Shown here: positions 39,345 to 51,109 of the stretch, piece after piece
Position numbering within the stretch: position 1 is the first letter of the stretch
How the letters are laid out: each line of letters starts with the position of its first letter
Assembly: GCF_036785885.1 (NCBI RefSeq)
Contig: NC_092323.1
Coordinates: forward strand, 1,652,501-1,716,500
Direction: 5' to 3'
Source: Coffea arabica
Taxonomy: Eukaryota > Streptophyta > Magnoliopsida > Gentianales > Rubiaceae
Length of the DNA stretch: 64,000 bases
Made by a program: the position numbers and the translations under genes
Notes under the pieces: generated by a model
What the model saw: the letters and a program-made list of their open reading frames with translations, nothing else
What the model was told of the DNA's origin: nothing
Databases searched by the model: none

Positions 39345-39831
39345 CCCACACCACATGCATGGTAAAGCCTGGAAAGGTGAAAGGATACAACAGGTACTGT
39401 ACAATATTTCTAACCCAGTCCAATCCATTGGCTATTTATCAGCATTAGCCAACGTAATGTAGGACATGATCCCTCTTCTTGAATCCTCCCTATCAAAGTC
39501 CCTTCATACGTAGAAACGTATTTTCAATGGTAACCTGATATGGAAAATAAAAGGACGATAAAAAAACATCTAGTGCATGTTGTACGTAGGTTTCAATTTT
39601 ATACTTAACACATAGGAATGGGGTATAGTTTTGTTGGTTAATCAAGCCAGACCCTCAATTTCATCTATATCAAGTAGGCAATATTTTTCTAGATGTGCAT
39701 GCAAAAGAAGAAAGTATTCATCAAAGAAGGAGCTGCAATGTAAATGAAAAGGAGAAAAAAAATTAAAAAAAAACAAAAGAGTCTTCCTCCATCTCTATGC
39801 ATACGTAGAAACATGCATGCGAGAGACTTGA
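37465..39831. other. BAR-gene 5' flank and intergenic DNA
   Basis: The BAR-gene leader and promoter should occupy the left part, with (GA)n at about 37591-37608 and a short CTAAA repeat near 37922-37945. The rest is AT-rich with a GGAGGA patch near 38700. No gene is supported. The right end should carry the 3' untranslated region of the MGCG gene. Confidence 0.45.
39294..39341. repeat. (TA)n microsatellite
   Basis: About 24 uninterrupted TA units in intergenic DNA. Confidence 0.98.
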
Positions 39832-41576
39832 TCAGGCGAGAAACATCTTTGCCTTCGAGGAAGACCAGGCGGACGACTTGCTGAAGAAGTTTTTAACAAC
39901 TGCATGCTTTGGCCTGTGCATCCCAAGCACTTTCCGAACTGTTAATCTTGTTTTCTTCGGCCGTCGAGTACCAGATGCCTGGTGGATTATACCGGAATCC
40001 TGCAAAATCCGAGCAACAATAATGTCGTATTTATTATGCTCTTTTCCCTGCTTAGAATGAAACAAACTTCACCTGATCGATAGTTTTAAAAGTGATACAA
40101 AAAACGTTTTAAAAAAATTAAATTTAATTAAATTTACACCATGTTTTCCTAATGTACTAGCTAGTAACAGCCTGACTTAAATGATGCCTATTTACAGTAT
40201 GAGATTAAGAAAAAGGTTGCCGGAAACGGATAGAACAATGACCAAGCCATCAATGAATGCAATTAAATTTACACGTATTTGGTGATCAAGTCCAAAATTA
40301 GAAACTCAACAGGCAAAAGGTGTTGGGAATTCACGGTATCACAATTCTTCGCGCTCTAGTTGTAACTTGTAAGAGAAGAGATCTAAAGGTGAGAGGAAAC
40401 TCAAAAGCCAAACTACTATTGAAGCGATTATCAGCAAAACATAAGGGCACTACCTCATCTGAAAGTGTGAGTGTGACATTGTCCTTGGGCCTCTCCATCT
40501 TATTCTCGATCACCTCTCTGCCATGGTTACCTGCACGGCAATGAAATTGCTAGCATAAATCTCTTTTGGTGCCCCATAAAAAGGTAGTAAAAGATTAATC
40601 ATCTGGTACAAGAACCGAAGCGCTTATAATTATATCAGTAGTTCCAAAACTAATAAGTCAGTTAACGGCTCTTTTAAACTCATAATCTAGTAGTCTAGAG
40701 AAAAACAAATTCGTAACAGCTAAACGAATGTTGTTATCGGGTTGGGGTTTGAAGACGTTATCGTCCGAAAGTCTTCCGGCCGTTTGTTATCTACTTGCTA
40801 CAATAACTTCAAAGATACGCAGTGTCGAAGATTGAAAATGCGCAAAAGAGTAAAAGGTGCATGGCCGTAAGTAAACAGGAGTCATTAACTCAATTACCGC
40901 CGGCGGCAGGGCCACCACCCTTGGAGCTGTCATCTGAATCGGAACCAGCGATGCAATACTCCTTAAAGCTTGGGGATGCAATCCATAAGGGGCCATCATA
41001 ATCAGAAATTTTGGCTCCTACTTCTTCAAGTTCATCACGCTCGGAATTATTGTCATTGTCGAGGTGATGATGATTGGTAGGGGAGATAGCAGCATCATGG
41101 TGGTTGACGTCCCTTGTGCTTTTGGTCTCCTTCAAATCTGGGACTAGTACCGCCCCTTCATCTGCTGACCCAAGCCTATGGAGCAGTATTAAATTTACAC
41201 CACCGTCTCCCTCTGCAAGCGTACGATCATCATATGTTGCCTCGTCGTTGTAAATGTGTTGGAGAGGCGGAGGAAGCACGCATTTATTTGTGGGATGGTA
41301 ATTAGGTTTCGGGTGCGGTCGTAGATCTTGATGATCACCACCGCCATGCATCAATGACGACGTGGACTTTGTTGGAAAACCTAGGGTGAACAGCTTGGAC
41401 GGTGAGGAAAGAGTAGTAGTGGTTGGAGGAGGAGAAGAGGAATTGGAGGCGCTGGTGACGGTGTTCTTGGCTATTATATTTATACCGCAACGATGATCAC
41501 CCACTCTTTGTTTGTGACGTTCCTCCGTAGCATCTCGTTGTTGGGAGTGGTAGAATACGGAAATACCGCAACCCAT
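39832..41576 (-). CDS. Unrecognised plant protein with N-myristoylation-type MGCG start
   Basis: Three exons, 40898-41576, 40454-40530 and 39832-39999, joined at GT-AG sites in frame, encode 307 residues. The N terminus MGCGIS has Gly2 for N-myristoylation and Cys3 for palmitoylation, which would place the protein at a membrane. The middle is low in complexity (Ser/Pro/Thr, His and Asp runs, DNDNNSERDELEE) and contains GPLWIASPSFKEYCIAGSD, which looks like the most constrained part. The small second exon gives MERPKDNVTLTLSDE. The last exon is strongly basic (RRPKKTRLTVRKVLGMHRPK) and ends KMFLA. The ordered splice phases and motif-like ends argue for a real gene. I do not recognise a family or enzyme domain, and a signalling or scaffold role is only a guess. 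Confidence 0.75.
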
Positions 41577-42216
41577 TGAAAGAGGAACATTCTATTTTTA
41601 TTATTATTATTATTACTACGTTGTTGTTGGTTTGGGGAACAGCCGACAGGACGCAGCTCCGCGGGCGGTTTTGGGGGGGCAATGGTGTTGATAGCTTGGT
41701 GAGAAGAGTTGGTGATGCAAGGGCCAGAGGGGGAAACGATGGCAAGAATGACAACGGTCAAATTGACAAGTTAGTACGATTGTGAGAAGGGTAACAATAA
41801 TTGGGATGGACGTGGACGGGGCAAATATGGTACTATGTCATTTCCAATCCAACTGTCTATCCATTCCACCTACCGAAAAAAAGACGAACACAGGGAGAGT
41901 CGGAGGCCGAATTTCGTGTATGGAAAGATGGATGCCAAGTCGTCAACAGTAACGGGAACTTCGGGTTTGAGCTTGAAGTCGTCTTTGGACTCCCATGCGC
42001 CAAGGATCCAAGCCAAGAGCCAAGAATGATCGTCCCCCAAATTGCCCGATTTGCCACTACGTACTAAAAATCTCAAAATCCCCATTCAATGCCACCTACA
42101 AATTTACCTGTTTCTCGGTCTGGAAAATTTCACCAAACTACTTGTCCCAAAAATAAGAAAAAAATTTTATAAATCACATTTTGCTTGATGACGATGGATC
42201 ATCATTTGGTTCTCTA
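41577..42216. other. 5' flank of the MGCG gene
   Basis: Probable promoter and leader of the minus-strand MGCG gene, including an (ATT)n run at about 41594-41615. An open frame at 41801-42067 (+) has no recognisable features and is not called. Confidence 0.45.
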
Positions 42217-42581
42217 TCCATGAATAGGGCTGACAAAACGAACCAAGCAATTCGGTTTAATCTCAACTCGTGTTTGAGCTACTTGAGCTTAGTTATCAAG
42301 TCGGATTCGAGTATCTAACTAATCTGCTCCAAAGCTTGCCGAATAAATTACACATCTTATCACTCAAATTCGAGCAGCTTCAGCTTCACCTCAACTTCGA
42401 ACTCAAACTTAATCTTAATTTGATTCTCGAGCGAGTTTGAACTCGATTCGAGCACTCTATTTTTACACGAGTTGGGCTCGAGCTTCAAAATCGAAAGTTC
42501 ATCGAGCTCGTACTCAAACTCAAATATTACTCTTCGATGTATTCGAATTTGATTTGTCTCACTGCCACCCCTATCCATGAA
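42217..42581. mobile_element. hAT-type MITE with 8-bp target-site duplication
   Basis: The element proper is 42225-42573 (349 bp). It starts TAGGGCTGACA and ends, on the other strand, TAGGGGTGGCA, matching the hAT terminal consensus. The identical 8-base repeat TCCATGAA flanks it at 42217-42224 and 42574-42581, the length hAT transposases generate. The interior is non-coding and full of CGAGCTT/TCGAGC words, like the element at 17001-17471. Confidence 0.92.
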
Positions 42582-42772
42582 TACATATAATTAGGCCTAA
42601 AGTTTTGGACCATTTAGTTCCACATCAGATTATGGTTTGTCTGGATTCTCTCGAGTGAAGTTGTAAATAAATCCATACCATTTTTGTGCTATGTACCCTA
42701 TAAACAAGTAGTTACTACTGTTATTTCGTTCAAGTTTTCTTTTTCGTATAAACTATTTTGCTCTTAGCCATC

Positions 42773-43625
42773 CTGGGAGAATTCTTGGTTTGTGATGAAA
42801 AAAAAAAATCATTCTACAAGTGGGGCGGTTTTTTTCATTTGTTCTTGAAATGGGGTCTTCGCATTCGTGGAATGCGAGGTCACTGAGCTCGCATTCCGCG
42901 AATGCGAGCTAAGTTTGGAAAAAAAAAAAAAGGACCAAACTCCCGCATTCCCGAACTGGGATGCTTGCGCAATCAGTGCTAACAATGGCAGCACCAGCAA
43001 TGCAAGCAGCAGTAGTATTGAATTGCAAAGCAACTGTTCATTCTTCGACAACAATGGCAGGGTTGGACTGAGTGAGGAAAAAGCAAAGAAAGAGCTTCAG
43101 GTAGCAGCGGGCAAAGGAGAAAGAAAAAGTACCGAGAAAGAGAGGGGAGATTGAGGGAGAAGTGACGGTTGAAGCGGAAAGGAAAACCAGAGAGAGAGTA
43201 AGGGAGGAAGAGAGACTGTGGGGAGCCAAAAAGGGAGAGAAAATCAGTAGAAAAAAAAAAGAGAAAATGTGCAGAAAATGTGGGTGAACATTTCGAGCCA
43301 GGGTTGGATATCTGGCTTTCATGAGCGAAATCCGATCTGAATTTGGGTTGTATAAGTAACTTCTTCATTTCTGCATCATCTGCACTTGAAGGGGAAGATC
43401 TTTTGTTCACAAAATTTCAAAAAAAACACCTCTATGTCTGTTTTTCTTTTCTTTTTTTTTTTGATTTGGATGGTAGGAAAATTCAGGGAGACCTCGCATT
43501 TGCTGAATGCGAGCTCCCTTGAGCTCGCATTTGCTGAATGCGAAGACCCCTTGACGGAACTCCATACAAAAAAGGCCCCCTTTGTAGAATTTTTTTAAAA
43601 ATCATCATAATTTTAGAAATTTCTC
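42773..43625. mobile_element. Non-autonomous inverted-repeat transposon with palindromic GCATTC...GAATGC modules
   Basis: The left arm (about 42777-42910) and right arm (about 43490-43622) are imperfect reverse complements. They share TTCTACAA, GGGGTCTTCGCATTC and AATGCGAG blocks in the same order. TAGCCATC occurs just outside each arm (42765-42772 and 43626-43633) and is a candidate target duplication of 8-9 bases. Each arm holds two short palindromes of the form TCGCATTyNNNGAATGCGAG. The interior (about 42960-43400) differs in character: a CAG/CAA-rich segment followed by a long purine-rich tract. It has no transposase. A Mutator-like or pack-type element is the best guess. Confidence 0.65.
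43071..43291 (+). repeat. Purine-rich (GA/A) tract
   Basis: About 220 bases in which the plus strand is almost entirely purine, inside the inverted-repeat element. Open frames on the minus strand here (Phe/Leu/Ser-rich) are a by-product of the pyrimidine bias. Confidence 0.7.
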
Positions 43626-43633
43626 TAGCCATC

Positions 43634-44584
43634 ATAGGCAACATCATAAATCACGACTGATTGATTGTGTTCAATGTTAGTAGACAGCAATTGTTTAAGG
43701 GCGTTTGGATAAAAAGATTTTGGCTGAATTCGGATTCCAAATCCCCTTGGTTGTTTTGATCACGTTGAGGTGATTGGAATTAAAATTCATGAGAATCGAT
43801 GGATTTCCAAAGCTAAAACTAATAAAATTTCAAATCCTTCTGATCATATTAGGTGTTATTTGAAATCCTCCTGCTCAGATCTCCCATCCCTTCTCTAAAC
43901 TAAAGATTGAGAGCCCAGAAGAACGACAGCAAACTGGTGGTGCCGTCAACATCTTTTGCGGCCGGTGAAATTGCCGGAATTCGAAATCACCAAAAATTGG
44001 ATCACGGTTAGAACTTTTCCGTTTTTGACTAGTTATATCGTTACTGTTTTCCAGACGTCTTGTCTCGGTAACTGCTGCTGCATCTTTTGAGGAGGTTTCT
44101 CGTTTGGGTTCCTGGAATTGGCCAGGAATCCATGTGATGAATGAACTTGGCGGCAGCTGTAATTGTATACCCAGTTCATAGGCAGTGGATGTTAGTTATA
44201 TTTACACCGCAAGGGTCACTGGCCCCGAGTCATGGTTTACTAGTAAAGGGCGATGTTGCAGGTGCAGCCCAACCAACAAATCGGTAAAAAAAAGGGGGGG
44301 GGGGGGTAAAAAAAATCTCAAGGAAGTGGTGAGGAAAGACGAAATCTCTTCCTTTCTAATTCATGCATGTAAGAAAGCAGCAAAAAGTCCTACTGTACAA
44401 TGGCTCTACATCAACAAGTTGAATGGTACCACGAGTCGAGTGGAGAACTAACGTATCATACTACTGGCATATGGGGTGCCTCTGCTCTTTAACTTGGAAA
44501 TAGACCAATTTATGTGCAATCATGGAGGTCAGGCAAGCGAACAGGAAAAGAAAAAGAAGGATTACGGTCAAATAACTTGAAAAG
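43634..44584. other. Intergenic DNA and GDPD 3' flank
   Basis: This contains a GGGCGTTTGGAT start typical of a MITE remnant near 43697 and a G run near 44295. The right end should be the 3' untranslated region of the GDPD gene. No additional gene is supported. Confidence 0.4.
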
Positions 44585-46873
44585 TTATTGCTGTATCAAT
44601 TCTGGAATTAGCTTCAGCAAGAAAGACAGTTCCTTCTGGGAGAATTCAGGCTTGGCATGTTGCAACGACTGATCATTATGTTCCTCCACCACCGCCGCCT
44701 CCTCCTCCTCTGCTCCTTCCTTGGATGGCCTCATCAAATTTGAGACAGCCTCGGTTATTTTCTCAACTACATCCACAATCACGCCTTCAATGCCCATCAA
44801 ATATTGGAGGTAGACGGCCTCAGGCACATTATTCAACTTGCCGTATGTTAGAAGGGAGAGCTTGGAGTCTTTGATCTTGTTAACTGCCCCCGGATTTCTG
44901 AAGATGCCTTTCACTTCGGAAACAATACCTTGCAATCCCCCTTCCGAGCATAGCTTCACGGCCTCTTCCAAAGAGTTCCTTCTCACGTCATAGTAAATCT
45001 CTGTCCCGGCATTCGTGAGGAAAAAGACCTGTTTTTTTTTTTTTAAAGAAAAAATTGTTCCACCACAATAAAGGCAATCTTTGAGTGCACTCGAATCAAG
45101 AAAAATTAGAAGCTGACGAGAGGAAAGAGACTCACCGGATAGGTGCTCTGTAGCTTCCTGATGAGCAGAGCAGCATCAGGTTGGAAACTAGAAAAGATGA
45201 TGGGCCGGTCGCGGGCATGCTCAAATACAACCCGCAAGATGGCTTGAAGAACCTGGACGAGTTGGTCCTCTTGATAAACGACGTGATCATCGAACTTTAA
45301 CTCGACGTTGAAGCCCGATCGAGGGTTGACTTTGTGGAAGGCTTCTTCTAAGGTGCAGAGGGAATCGTCCGTTTCAACGCTCCAGCTGACTATTCTGCCG
45401 TCCTTGGTTTTCCTCAACAGAGATCTTCCCACTTTCCCGTCTTCTCTCTGGGGACCGTAACCGAGGAATTCAGACAGCGACAGGTCTGTTACTCTCCTCT
45501 CGTAAATCATGCCCTGGAAATGGAAATTACAATTAAAATTAAAATAAAATTCCCAGCCCAAATTAAAAAAAAAAATTTCGATCAGTCGGGATGGGATTTT
45601 GCTACTACTGATGGACGGGAATATGCATGGAACCTCGTGGAGAGAGGGAGCTTACGTTTTGTTCAGAGAGGATGAAGTTGTCGTGGAAAATAATAGGGAA
45701 GCCATCTCCGGTGACCTGCAAAACTCACACCGGTATCTTTCACTTTTCCGTGTAAGCCTCCTCTTGTTGTATCAAAAAAAAGTACCAAAACGAGTAGTAC
45801 TTCTTTTGGTTCTTAAACAAGAGCAAGACTCTTATAGTCTATAAAAATATCCAACGCCAAGAAGGAGGAGGGAGGAAAAATAGATTCATCAGTAACCTTG
45901 ATACAGAGCAAAACCTTGGTGAACGGGTGAATAGATGAGGGCTTAAAACCAAACTATGCACCACCAACTATTAAGAGAATTCATTCAATTCAGGTCTCAA
46001 AAAACCAAAAATAAATAAAAGTAAATATTCAAGTACTGCCTATATTTCCCCCTTTTATAGGGAGAAAAGAAGAAAAGAAATTCGATACTACTAGAAATAG
46101 TTTACGTCACAAGTATCGGATGAAGTAGAATTTGGCGAAAAAAAGGACGCGCCAATGACAGGGAACAGGGTCAGACAGGCATCACGGATCTAGTTTCCCC
46201 CTTTTTTTCCCTCTCTTTTTAATCATCATAAAATATATTAGCTTCGATAACACAAAATAATAGCAGCAGCGGCGGTAGAAACTAGAAGCAAAACAGCGGT
46301 TGAAGTTGGGCGTTGTTGGTTTGGTACTTTGGTTTGATGTTTTTTTTTTTAAAAAAAAATTCCAGATAAATTTTTTTTTAAAAAAAAAAAAAAGGAAAGA
46401 AGAAAAAAAGAAATCAATGGGGATGATATCATCATCATGAAAGTAGTAGTAATGGTAGCAGTAAAGTACCTGAACATCAAACTCAACATAATCGATGGGG
46501 TAGTTAGAGGCTGCATTGAAAGAAAGGATAGAATTCTCCTTAATGGCCTTCATTCTCCCATCCGACGACTGCAATAGATTCATTCCGTTCCCCCGGTGTC
46601 CGATCACCAAAAATTTCGGAGCTTTAAACGCCGATCTCCCCGTTTCCAAACCGCCTGCTACGCATATTTTAAAGCCAATACACACATCAAACCATAAGAT
46701 AGATGGAAGAAAATAGTTTAGGGGGAGAGAGAAAGAGCTGGCAAACAAAAGTAGAGAAAAAAACACACACCTTTGAGGAAGCGGGAGGGGGAATATAGAG
46801 ACAAGGAGGCGGCGTTTTCAGGAACATGATCGAGACTGGGGACGTCGGAGACATGAACGGCCTTTAGAGCCAT
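44585..46873 (-). CDS. GDPD1: Glycerophosphodiester phosphodiesterase, plastid type (GDPD1-like)
   Basis: Five exons, from the 5' end: 46771-46873, 46470-46654, 45656-45715, 45136-45513, 44585-45028. They splice in frame at GT-AG sites and give 389 residues. The start MALKAVHVSDVP is nearly the start I recall for Arabidopsis GDPD1, which fixes the ATG. Catalytic landmarks of the GDPD domain are present: His54-Arg55-Gly56 (HRGNGMN), Glu92 and Asp94 (EFDVQ), and His107-Asp108 (FHDN). The enzyme splits glycerophosphodiesters such as glycerophosphocholine into glycerol-3-phosphate and an alcohol. In Arabidopsis GDPD1 is plastidic, magnesium dependent and induced by phosphate starvation. The C-terminal tail has an acidic insert (EGAEEEEAAVVEEHND) that may explain the somewhat greater length. 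Confidence 0.93.
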
Positions 46874-48294
46874 CTTTTTGAAAAATATACGATACACGTA
46901 GATGTATGTATATATATATATTGCAATCTCAGAATGGGGCACGGAGAAGGAAGGAGAAACCAGCAGTTCTTTTGGTTTTTGGGATGGATGATGAAGAGCA
47001 GGAGAGGAGGGGCCGAGGAGGCGCCGTTGGGCAGGGGGTATATATATATATATATATGTATGCTCCTGGATGGATGGATGGATGTATTTATGGATTTATT
47101 ATTATTGTCTTGATTTAATGTGTCCGCGGATGCGTTGGCAGCCAAGCCAGACGTGGTGATGCCTGCCTCCCACCCCCACTCATTGGAATTGGAATGGAAT
47201 TTTTTTGGAATAATAAAAGGGGAAGAAAGGATCTGCCCATCGAATATTCTCAATATTTTTCGCGTTATATATTAGTAGTATATGCTTTTGGATATTCTTT
47301 TTTTTTTTTTTTTTTGTCGCCAAAGATATGCTTTTGGATATTCGTTCGTTCCTCTCTTTCTTGCTCTGCTCTTCTTCTAAATTTTTGGATATTCCGTCCA
47401 TATTTAACGCCTTCAGTTCAGTTCACACAAACCTACCGACCTTTTTTTAATTATACTTACTACTAGTCTACAGTCTATTACTTTTCTAACACGCATTACT
47501 ACTTTTACTTCCCAAAAAAAAAAACACACACACACACGACTCGTTGTTGTCTTTTCTTTCCTACCATTTATCACTTCCGGCCCCCCGCAGCATTATGACT
47601 CATTGCCACCTCAATCATCACACAGCCCGCAAAATGATAAGCCAATCATCCGGAACCGGAAGCACAAGTGACAAGACCAGTGACCTAAATTTATGCATAT
47701 CCCCCCTTTTTCTCGACCCTTCTCCATGCATTGCAAGTCAATTAATTATCTATGCAATTACTAGAAAAAAAAATATTCGTGAGATCTTTAAAGTATTTGT
47801 CAATATCATTTTTAGGGGAGTTGGTTTTATAGTTTAATAACAGATATGTAGAAAATTGATCAAAATAAAATGTACAAATAGATAGTTATTTGCTAATATT
47901 CAATGACCATAATTGATTACTGGACAGGTTGGTTGAAAAATAGAATAAAATGCATGCTTTTCTAAGCCATCATTTCATTTCTTTCATCATAAACGATTGA
48001 ATGAATATTCGTACCACTACTACTTAATAGTTAATAATACTTACTTGCACGCAGAGCAAGCAAGCAGTAGTAATAGATTAGATTGCTTTGCATGATTTTA
48101 GCGGTGGTCGTGGCTCAAATTAATTTTCTTCTTTTCTTTTCTTTTCTCAATAATAGATTGTTATCTGCTGAAGCGTCTGATGTGGATCCACGGTATGTTG
48201 ACAACATACACACGCACCAACCACCGTTCCTGTCCGAGATTTCTCTGTAATTCCCGTTTGGCGGGAACTACTCAATGAACGGTGTTGATCGGGA

Positions 48295-48296
<2 letters not shown>

Positions 48297-48341
<45 letters not shown>
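48297..48341. repeat. (TA)n microsatellite
   Basis: About 22 uninterrupted TA units. Confidence 0.98.
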
Positions 48342-48343
<2 letters not shown>

Positions 48344-49199
48344 AAGCCGTATTCTCGTTCTTATCCCTTAATGTTTTCTCTTTCCTACGTGACTTAACGA
48401 GACGACAAGTAATTTCCTACGTGGCTTGCTCATTTTTTGTTTATATATATATCAATTCTTATTTCCTACCCAAAAAAGGAACTGGAAAGTAATGCGATAT
48501 AAATAGAAGAGACTTAAATATCTCTATTAGATATATCTCCAAATTCATGCCAATAATTTGTGTACTGCATAGGGAACCGAAGTAAATAAAATTTTTTATC
48601 ACTACAAGAAGTAGAAAATTAATTAATTTCAAAAGGAACCATTAATAACAGAAGTCAATATCTGATGTTGGAAATAGGATTCTTAATAGATTTTATTATT
48701 AAGTGTGTTATCAAGACATAGTGCATAGCACGAAATTTATGGAAAATAAAAAGTTAATTGAATCCAATTAACTACATGTATTTGACCCGTACAGTCAAAT
48801 ATAAATTCCTATTTGAGCACGGGTTTGTAAATTCCTATAAACCCGTTCGTTGTTAATCAAAACATGCAGGTTATACTCATTGCTAGGTTATAGGATTCAC
48901 AATACATCTCTGCTCAGATGGTGGGGAGTATTTAGTATTTGGATTCACACCATAGGAGTCCATGCACTTAAAGTTAAAGGACTCGATATAATTGACGTGG
49001 TCTTTCAAGATAGGTAAAATCTGTATTGATAACGCACTTTTATTTCTTATAAGAATTCTTAATATTATAGGATTCTTATTTCCTATCCAAAGTTACGCAC
49101 TCTAAACAACTTAAATCAAGATAAACCTACTTTTATTGTTCTTATCAATATCTCTTTATATTCTTATCAATTCTTATTTCTTATGCCTACACTATATAT

Positions 49200-50210
49200 A
49201 GTCTCTAATATATTGATTTCAAGCATCAAATTCATGGTTAGATATTTTCAGTGCAAACTGTTGGCACATTAAAGTATCGATTTTGGGTTTCCACTCCTCT
49301 TGATTATCAGGTACATCTTCTTTTAATACATTTTTTTTAAAAAAAAAAAAAAGCCATGTTGATATTCAATTGTAAAAGTTTAGTAACATATCTTGAATTT
49401 TATTTTTTTTGTTTTTATTTTCTGTTTGTTTTTTTATGAACACATAGGATTAGTAATATATCTTGAATTAGTAATAAATTTCTCTTATATTTCACATATT
49501 ATATCTCACATAATATTTTTGCCTTTAATTTTGATAAATCATTATCATATTGGTGGAACCGACAACCAATACCAACCTGAAGCATCTTCTTCCCAGATCC
49601 TAATTAGTATACAGATGATTCTAATCAACAACATTTCAATACACTTCATATGAATCATTCATCAGAGGGTTCAACAAAAATCACAGATGAAGGGAATTCT
49701 CATAAAAAGATTTGCATGAGAAGGTAGATATAATATACTATTTTACTTTCTTAAATTATAATCTTTACGTATTGTTATACACAACTTTGAATGTTTATTT
49801 TTTTATACTTAGTTATCATGCAGTGATAATGAAAAATCAATAAATGCTGATTTACACGGACAAAATCGAGGAGAATGTTCAAACAGAAGAAAAACAAAAA
49901 CAAGTTTGTGAAGAGTAGAATATTATTTGATACTATTTACTGCACTTTTTATTTATTTTCAAGTTTTTGAATGTTATGGTATTGTCGAATGTTATTTTTT
50001 CCATTTTTAAATTATTATTTACTGAATTAGATGTTCAAATTTATATTATAAGAATACTTGATATTATAATGCGCATGTAGTAATATACTTAAGAAAGGTT
50101 ATAATAAAATATACATTAAGTTTGTATTTTATATCGATATTTTTATAAAATTGACTAAATAGTTTATTATTTTTCGAAAATTCCCGTTCAACGAACGGGT
50201 ACAAAACTAG
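49200..50210 (+). mobile_element. Helitron remnant; 3' terminus resolved, 5' end not
   Basis: The 3' end shows the Helitron pattern: a hairpin CCCGTTC-AAC-GAACGGG at 50183-50199, then ACAAAACTAG with terminal CTAG (the CTRR motif) at 50207-50210, followed by T at 50211. The CCCGTTC hairpin with ACAAAACTAGT is familiar from abundant plant Helitrons. A short frame at about 49650-49727 ending SHKKICMRR could be a leftover of a replication-protein-A-like tail, but this is weak. The start coordinate is arbitrary because no TC 5' end could be chosen. Confidence 0.6.
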
Positions 50211-50618
50211 TTATAATGAATAAGTTGGAAGGACACACCTTATATTTATATAAGCGCAAATCCAAAATAAGAAAATTAAAAAAAAAAGATTTTCAAGTTT
50301 TTGGTAATTGTTGAAGGCTTTTTCTTCTTCTTTTAAAGACATGTGAATGGAAGTATCTGTCATTTTTCTTTTGGATAGGAAGTTGTTGGAGGTTGTCGTC
50401 TTATATATACAAATAATTATTCAATAGCATTTCATAACCGTAATGGGTAGTTGCTAATAAGAATTAATGATTACTACTTAAGTTGAAAAATAATATAATA
50501 AAAAATACATATAAGTTGGAAGAAGGATATGTTGAGAATTTGGAAATTGGTAGTTATCAAGGATAGTTTAGGAAGAGTATAAAGTGACATAAAAGAGGTT
50601 TACACCAATTACTTCAAG

Positions 50619-50890
50619 TGCATTTAATAAAACTGAAAACTGAAATTTGAAATCTAAATCCATTAAGTTATTAAATTGTCAAGTATTAAATCTAATACAT
50701 TTGAGTCTATATCACATTCAGTGTCAAAGGAGCAACTTATCACCTATTTTTAGGAACAAGGTTTACTTAGGAAATTCAGTGCTTCTTAATTAATTCAGAC
50801 ATTCAATTTTTTGTTATTAAATGCGTCTGAACATGTTAAGATTTGAATCCATTAAAATTAAGTGTTGAATTAAGTTATCAAACAGGGCCT
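50619..50890. repeat. Dispersed MITE-like repeat, copy B
   Basis: A diverged relative of 25565-25854 in the same orientation. Shared blocks include CTGAAATTTGAAAT, ATTCAGTGC/ATTCAGTAC, and GTCTGAACATGTTAAGATTTGA. Its right end, read on the other strand, is GGCCCTGTTTGATAA, a typical Tourist-like terminus. Confidence 0.55.
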
Positions 50891-51109
50891 TCGTCTCCCT
50901 TTTATACTAGTATAAACTAGTGTTAATAGCTCATCCAACGTGTGTGCAATTTGAAAGTACTTAGCATGAATGAATTTTGTATAATTTTATTTTTTTAACA
51001 TAAATAATACTTATATTAGTTTTTCTAAGGTTACAATAATTTAGTAGTTACAACACTTACAAAACGGTAATGGAAATCTATTACATCTAGTGCTAAAGTC
51101 ACACGCAAG

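Noticed and set aside
41801-42067. Plus-strand 88-residue frame upstream of the MGCG gene
   Set aside because: No domain, no splice partners, and it overlaps several equally long frames on the other strand.
42979-43410. Minus-strand 143-residue frame rich in Phe, Leu and Ser
   Set aside because: It is produced by the long purine tract of the inverted-repeat element, not by protein-coding constraint.
48667-49000. Possible solo Copia LTR starting TGTTGGAAATAGG
   Set aside because: Only the start word resembles an LTR; no TG...CA end, target duplication or primer-binding site could be placed.
49393-49653. Plus-strand 86-residue frame
   Set aside because: Ile/Phe/His-rich translation of AT-rich DNA inside a probable Helitron remnant, with no domain.
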